Source: Sandarakinorhabdus limnophila DSM 17366
Lineage (GTDB): Bacteria; Pseudomonadota; Alphaproteobacteria; Sphingomonadales; Sphingomonadaceae
Assembly (NCBI RefSeq): GCF_000420765.1
Contig: NZ_ATVO01000007.1
Coordinates: forward strand, 162,513-226,512
DNA: 64,000 nt
Direction of reading: 5' to 3'
This document shows positions 63,201 through 64,000 of the stretch, one piece after another. A program made the position numbers and the translations under genes. Within the stretch, counting starts at the first letter, position 1. Every line of letters starts with the position of its first letter. Under the pieces are notes generated by a model. That model saw only the letters and a program-made list of their open reading frames with translations. It was not told the origin of the DNA and made no database searches.

Positions 63201-64000
63201 TGCGCTTACGGTGACCGGCAGCGGTGCGACGACCTTTGCGGGGGCCGTTGGCGGTACAACTGCGCTTGCTTCTTTGACGGTCAATGGCGGCGGCACCGCG
63301 CTGTTGAACGGCAGCGGCGTAACCACCAGTGGCGCGCAGAGTTATGCCGATGTCGTAACCGTGGGCGCCTCCACCATACTGACCGGCACGGACATTTCCT
63401 TCGGTCAGACAATCGATGGCGGCGTTACCGCTGGCGCACTGACGGTCACCGGCAGTGGCGCGAAGACTTTTACGGGCGCCATCGGAAGCACAGTAGCGCT
63501 TGCTTCGCTTAAGGTTGATGGCGGTGGCACGGCGCTGTTTAACGGCGGGACTGTGATCACCAGTGGCGCTCAGAGCTACGTTGATGCTCTGACCCTAGGC
63601 GCTGCAACTGTTCTGACAACTAGCAACGGGGCCGTCAGCTTTGGTTCGACGTTGAACTCGGCTGCAGCTCTTGTAGCGACCCCTGCGACCTTGACGATTA
63701 CGGCGGGCACGGGCGATGTGAGCTTTGCTGGCATTGTTGGTGGTGCAGCTTACACCGGTTCTGACACGGGCGCCTTGGGCGCTGTGACGCTGGTTTCGGC
63801 GAAGGATGTCACCATTGGCGCAGCCTTTAAGGCTGCTAGCCTGGCGCAAAGCGCGGGTACTGGCCTCACGACCATTAATGGCGCGACCTCGCTGACGGGT
63901 GCCCTTGCGTTCACGGGCACAGGCTTGACGGTCAATGCTGCGGTGACGGCGGGCGGCGCGGTTACGGTTGCAAACTCGGGCATCTTTACCACTATTGCTG
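51223..64000 (+). CDS. Giant TpsA filamentous-haemagglutinin-like exoprotein (3' end beyond window)
   Basis: From the ATG at 51223 the frame stays open to the right edge, at least 4259 codons. An extended signal region (FGLKRAFLANSALSLILVSP, cleavage near A38) leads into a TPS domain. That domain has WQSFDISAGSSVKF and the NPNG motif at residues 122-125, required for recognition by TpsB. The rest is Gly/Thr/Ser/Ala/Val/Asn-rich with recurring phrases such as GNVTLTG, AGGAVTI and SGNITL, as expected of a long right-handed beta-helix. Cys is almost absent. It is presumably exported by the adjacent TpsB as an adhesin or interbacterial factor. A C-terminal toxin or anchor, if any, lies outside. 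GC is lower than in flanking housekeeping genes. Confidence 0.93.
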   Translation, partial: MLQSNFVENPAPARAFGLKRAFLANSALSLILVSPVAAQNLPSGGVVASGGAVISQTGSAMNIVQSTHKAVVNWQSFDISAGSSVKFTLPDSASITLNRVVGDDPSKIFGSLTSNGQIFLLNPNGVLFGATSRINAAGIVASTLSLSDDDFNAGRYVFKKNGSEAAVTNEGEIVVTGYAALLASTVRNEGLISARMGTVALAGGDVLTLDLAGNSLVSVQVDAAVVDQLVENRGMIAAQDGRVIMTLSSERRLVDSAIASKLQQAQAIVVSGNGRTNRIVAGGQIEAASVKIEGGITGRVEASGSVSVQNLSGLGGQIDITGGDLVIADTAKIDASGRSGGGAINIGGGFQGADAGLLNARTTVVAAGASISADALNAGDGGKVVVWSDKATRYAGNISARGGVAGGNGGFAEVSGKQWLDFTGSVDLRAAAGETGTLLLDPYDLTIQATGTDTGVTGTNASATGSILTVSTIRSLLETSNVVVTTGSTGEESGNITVASDISWVTSNDLTLRAANNVVINANILALSGALTLEAGRTADGSSATASGSVSLNAANNIRLLSKGLTVSAVSGIALSGYVESKTLATLTTSATNSNVAASNASNIFSSGVTATSGSSGSINLKGTGNTELKAITAGTGGATIEVAGSVTSTSAFTSQGSASITSSVGSDGNIDLTGAFSVAGNVTLSADKPGFIRINNITRDTMFSTVTGGGAITLTSAANAITLGVSAQAITGQGGDAGQASGLVSISATAVNIATSIVTQGGNVSITSTSGAVTAAAGANITTTAIANTGTTSGSVTVAGAAGVTLNNVTTTGAANDVADGSNAATVNISSSGGNVSVGAITTSGGQPQRDDTPGAGGTGLDNGGNSASITLSTTGANRTILRGNLTAIGGEFSGTSVAAQGLGGNITASGRVTLSEHVTIDTGATTGYIFLLGTVDSESASALKALTLRAGAGNVRLGGGVGQTAALYSLDVTSAVTTDILANLKTDGTTSIGGRTTGVRIATTSKLNIGNVLTQADNTPVVIDTSGGNGEFTLNNGVASPINTELHAPVTFTRGTGAISLNSTLFSRTGEFNNLSFNTASGSGGAVTIVSTIGGGTSGSATALGDISLSSVSNLSFAGSISAKSLVSLGGSGSMALATNGSAVQFYSGASGYQLSSSSGSALSVNMNVTLTQSGAPVSVSATGATTQLTISGTTTTAGGAVTISTKGLLSATQNNSSILTSNGAITLTGLGGIDNQSNQSTSVYNAGSGKIRMFGGGNTITQYALLSTTNADTNGTPAVLITDAGAVNLSTVNINNGTLGLGTLQVGIVDSDVAVAPAQSVSAGGSLTLLHSGLRLRTSQALKLKFTGDETTNSFVITGTDASGNAQSETVSGTSAGSVTSTKTYKTINSVVATNATAANVSVGLAASDKISGAFSQADVFIQTDKIDIANLSISSASSISITSTANKIDTLGDFDVGSSLTVRAVGHTAGMALTGNVTATTIDIATGNGALILGNFNITSTAGNVTLTGLGVTQGVSSNVTSTNQVIIYGYDYNNANNRGIIDLKGNIFAGNTSASSVLIHGGGSSTILGNVTAGTLASRGGLVIGDDSHYNVPSTGHSFWNWFGGSVSQNSGTALKVGQVTLRARDGTTGNITLTNPNNEFRQIDRVVRYGSFSLFDADTEGNNLNKSGRLDEGTTSNAIRIATQGSLNVASNTNGNTVVLEGSSITSDGNINSLAGNLILRARGGNITFSGGTQQSSSNSNTYLIQNSNNVQLGYQVTFGSLQFGSDAVTTAVSASQAVADAGGAVTINGSAAASNVATSSTGNRIVITSAADDSARTFTVTGTDMFGRALTETITGANAAAASGSKYFATVTAVSAGAGAASTVAVGWATENVAGNVTQQNDVDVVALTGKVGGSITLDRSGSSFTSVTNLTAGGALSLRTDNTLTVSGALASTTGALTLMSNNTQTVSSTGSVTAAGNVTMTTTSQGISIAGAVTSTTGTVFIKANTGLTVANTGSVTTTAASKDITLQAAEGGNTNTLSVQGAISATGNAFVQSWGHLDNSGLGTVTATGSVTLESGKNQSTVAQNFRNMTLGAAINAGGTITGAAYGTLTLTGAMTSGGNILLTSGLFYQNPTTFNGQAMNINGAVTSTATAGTVTFHAGGAFSNNAAGLITASGAQGGVAITAGKGVNLVAASSTYDLTLSGNITSGTGGIQFHASKAITQSGASVLTSTGAVSGQSAAGAAGGAATAPAARASVTFNNNNNVASVGPFYVATGIAATPATFTFRNVAGLLLSGDIKTSDGAITLTAVNGALNLAGFGVSAGELATAGSNIVLSGRGITQSGGTISATGSLNGTTPSNGTNGGTILLTGSDGTAAGAITLSGTLATANTTSTAITVRGTTALMLPNVTTAGGLILGDNSFAITGNVTQAQNSVIQTALLNIGTVTTAVGGSVVLANQNKIDTLNLSNVTNVEGTQYDLDIADTTGGLTIAGAQTSTGGIRIATAKSTGAVGTLVIGTHNITASGDIFLGGETISQSSGSSINADGSGVSTMGGTITVSGGGGTNAITLGGTITTDSNSESAIVLRSAANATLNIVSAVAGGVSLGVSGGALSGAVTQSAGTGIISAATLYGNAGSVVATNTRVDNLGAFTTTGALTISDKGGAGGAAAGLTLIGNVTAGAGSQIETTDGELRLVGTTVNAAGVDLVLKGIGVSQTSASKVFATTAQVTGGTGSIDLSSMLNDFTGQVTLTATGAAASIGDINGLSLNSLTGKLAVTTSITAIAGTQLVLTPENLTTTSGNIYFQSKDGNLTTPGTLTTTTGNVTLIGNFVTGSNGTVQVNQTITTGSGAVTVNADKEVILSKSVLSTSGNMTVSGATVTHSTGSLNDILYLRTGSAGSINVTASGTGGLVMGQYFYYEAGTGAINVTSGGTVDLSNMTSSGVLTVSAVGQVQQVGLGSSISVNALSVKTRNNGSISLANMSNNAAYVKLLSRNAADTAAGSGAISYFDTNGMSVSQIQSAGTVTLTSGGVIDTDATNVLGSGLVEATNLTIKTLSNAGAGVILTNASNDIGTLNVSVRNAADTAAAGSTATENTTTGTGGAVRVSDTNGFIVGSLQTGASAVLLAGDAVTQTGAIIVSKLGLSGAGRFTLNLANAQSAPLNQISTFASSATGAVVLTTNTALTIGAVNPTGITTGGALITITAPSINASSTTIDTRSSSNVVTSGVVTLTTTGTGSAGNLVVGNIITTGASAAASSDGQGGNAGNITLTASGSSLTVSGAIGARAGAADGSGAAGIDGTVKLIASAGQVLQANGSGTNAINAGGLLVDAGLAVTLLDTGNNISRLSARVLGTGEEFKFASSNAFAINGGTAANLGWTGLATSGGNITLLATGAATVLENISTRGGSFTAVNLASLGSSSADISTAGDVTYASGAYKAGGAISIQTTGALTTGAVTSAGDTAASSATGNSISLVAGGTLTSGALTSKGAGAAAGNVSLQGALIRMAGNINAGVDQGTSATSGGNVSFTGPVVLTNSDRTITTGVGNGSITFGSTLNSDSAARNLSMTAGTGSISFGGNVGTTAALNSLAVSSANNVTFSGNVAAAGFVQSAGTGTSLFSGTTTLSGAFLFTGNELTINGPLSSTAAMTVVNAGTFTTSADGDLIAAGGLSQTGAGSSRIAGDITTTASNISFATPVVVTGNVAMGSANGNINFVGLLDGDGSATPASLTLGSGTGNVTFSTKVGSLAMLGALGVNTTGLASATDTIQVGSFAINAASTLPAGSATLLANVTTATTQVYNTALNVGANINLTGTQITTGGTVSGGGNFALTITGNAVLGNASDTLDNITGLQALTVTGTTLINTGVITTRGGQTYTGNATLGNATALSTTDNGTVLFSGTVNGAKNLTISTGSGNVTLTGAVGGTTRLGSLTLVSTGATTFGSSVKAASLSASNSGTVFVGGDIDTTGAQGYNGSLVLNADAVLVGTNISFGQMIDSDAALTKRALTVTGSGATTFAGAVGGTTALASLTVNGGGTALLNGSGVTTSGAQSYADVVTVGASTILTGTDISFGQTIDGGVTAGALTVTGSGAKTFTGAIGSTVALASLKVDGGGTALFNGGTVITSGAQSYVDALTLGAATVLTTSNGAVSFGSTLNSAAALVATPATLTITAGTGDVSFAGIVGGAAYTGSDTGALGAVTLVSAKDVTIGAAFKAASLAQSAGTGLTTINGATSLTGALAFTGTGLTVNAAVTAGGAVTVANSGIFTTIA
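55294..55443 (+). repeat. First 50-residue phage-structural-like module within tpsA
   Basis: It encodes FVITGTDASGNAQSETVSGT and continues to TYKTINSVV and a final VSVG. The pattern TGTDxxGxxxxET..G, K, T, then VxVG is shared with the second module at 56695. It resembles a motif I associate with tailed-phage structural proteins. It differs from the surrounding haemagglutinin repeats. Confidence 0.6.
56695..56844 (+). repeat. Second 50-residue phage-structural-like module within tpsA
   Basis: It encodes FTVTGTDMFGRALTETITGA and continues to YFATVTAVSAG and VAVG. It has exactly the length of the first module, with roughly 19 of 50 positions identical by eye. The preceding 50 residues (ASQAVADAGGAVTINGSAAA and NRIVITSAADDSA) extend the resemblance to the same phage-type domain. 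Confidence 0.65.
63040..63744 (+). repeat. Threefold repeat of 78-79 residues within tpsA
   Basis: Units begin at about 63040, 63277 and 63511 (237 and 234 bp apart). Each carries TSGAQSY or TGAQGY, a LTGTDISFGQTID-like or SFG phrase, and the first two end with LTVTGSGA..F.GA.G...ALASL. The third diverges in its second half. More copies may lie past the right edge. Confidence 0.75.

Overview
The window looks like a chromosomal segment of a GC-rich alphaproteobacterium, most likely a member of the Sphingomonadales. The evidence is the abundance of TonB-dependent receptors, the gene order rpmF-plsX-fabH-ihfA-merR, the serC-serA-hisZ block, a CycM-type membrane-anchored cytochrome c and glycine-zipper 17-kDa-antigen-like envelope proteins. 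Genus cannot be settled from the sequence alone.

Layout, left to right. 1-9.5 kb holds a truncated TonB-dependent receptor, a TVP38/FAD-disulfide-reductase fusion, an EpmB/KamA-type radical-SAM aminomutase, two glycine-zipper proteins, dps and nhaA. It ends in a decayed polysaccharide locus: the 3' part of a frameshifted rfbB, and the last 33 codons of a polyprenyl-phosphate sugar transferase. 9.6-18.75 kb is a two-gene metabolic module: a 1831-residue three-part propionyl-CoA synthase (pcs) and a 1204-residue two-part malonyl-CoA reductase (mcr), joined by an ATGA overlap. Together they are expected to convert malonyl-CoA through malonate semialdehyde, 3-hydroxypropionate, 3-hydroxypropionyl-CoA and acryloyl-CoA to propionyl-CoA, which is half of the 3-hydroxypropionate pathway. 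18.75-26.2 kb is housekeeping: rpmF-plsX-fabH, ihfA, merR and parA on the minus strand, then recN, a serine hydrolase and a DoxX-like protein on the plus strand.

26.2-26.7 kb has no protein gene. It holds a palindromic operator-like site, a highly structured stretch and a strong intrinsic terminator just before ligA, so it is either a small RNA or a riboregulated ligA leader. 26.7-45 kb continues with ligA, a 49-codon small gene, a serC-serA-hisZ-prmA block, a class A beta-lactamase, an SDR, a LOG-family protein, a zinc alcohol dehydrogenase, cycM, pheA, rsmD, an rluB-like gene with a long repetitive basic N-terminus, and a complete TonB-dependent receptor. tRNA-Leu(CAA) and a fadH-type 2,4-dienoyl-CoA reductase follow.

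At about 47.4 kb the character changes. A truncated secreted-protein gene, a perfect 22-bp palindrome, a TetR regulator of lower GC and an AT-rich intergenic stretch lead into a SapC-TpsB-TpsA locus. It is a two-partner secretion system whose exoprotein gene is open for at least 4259 codons and runs off the right edge. The giant TpsA carries a canonical TPS domain, long beta-helix-like Gly/Thr/Ser/Val repeats, two 50-residue modules resembling a motif from tailed-phage structural proteins, and a three-fold repeat of about 78 residues near the right edge. This locus and the pcs-mcr module are the two accessory systems most worth attention.
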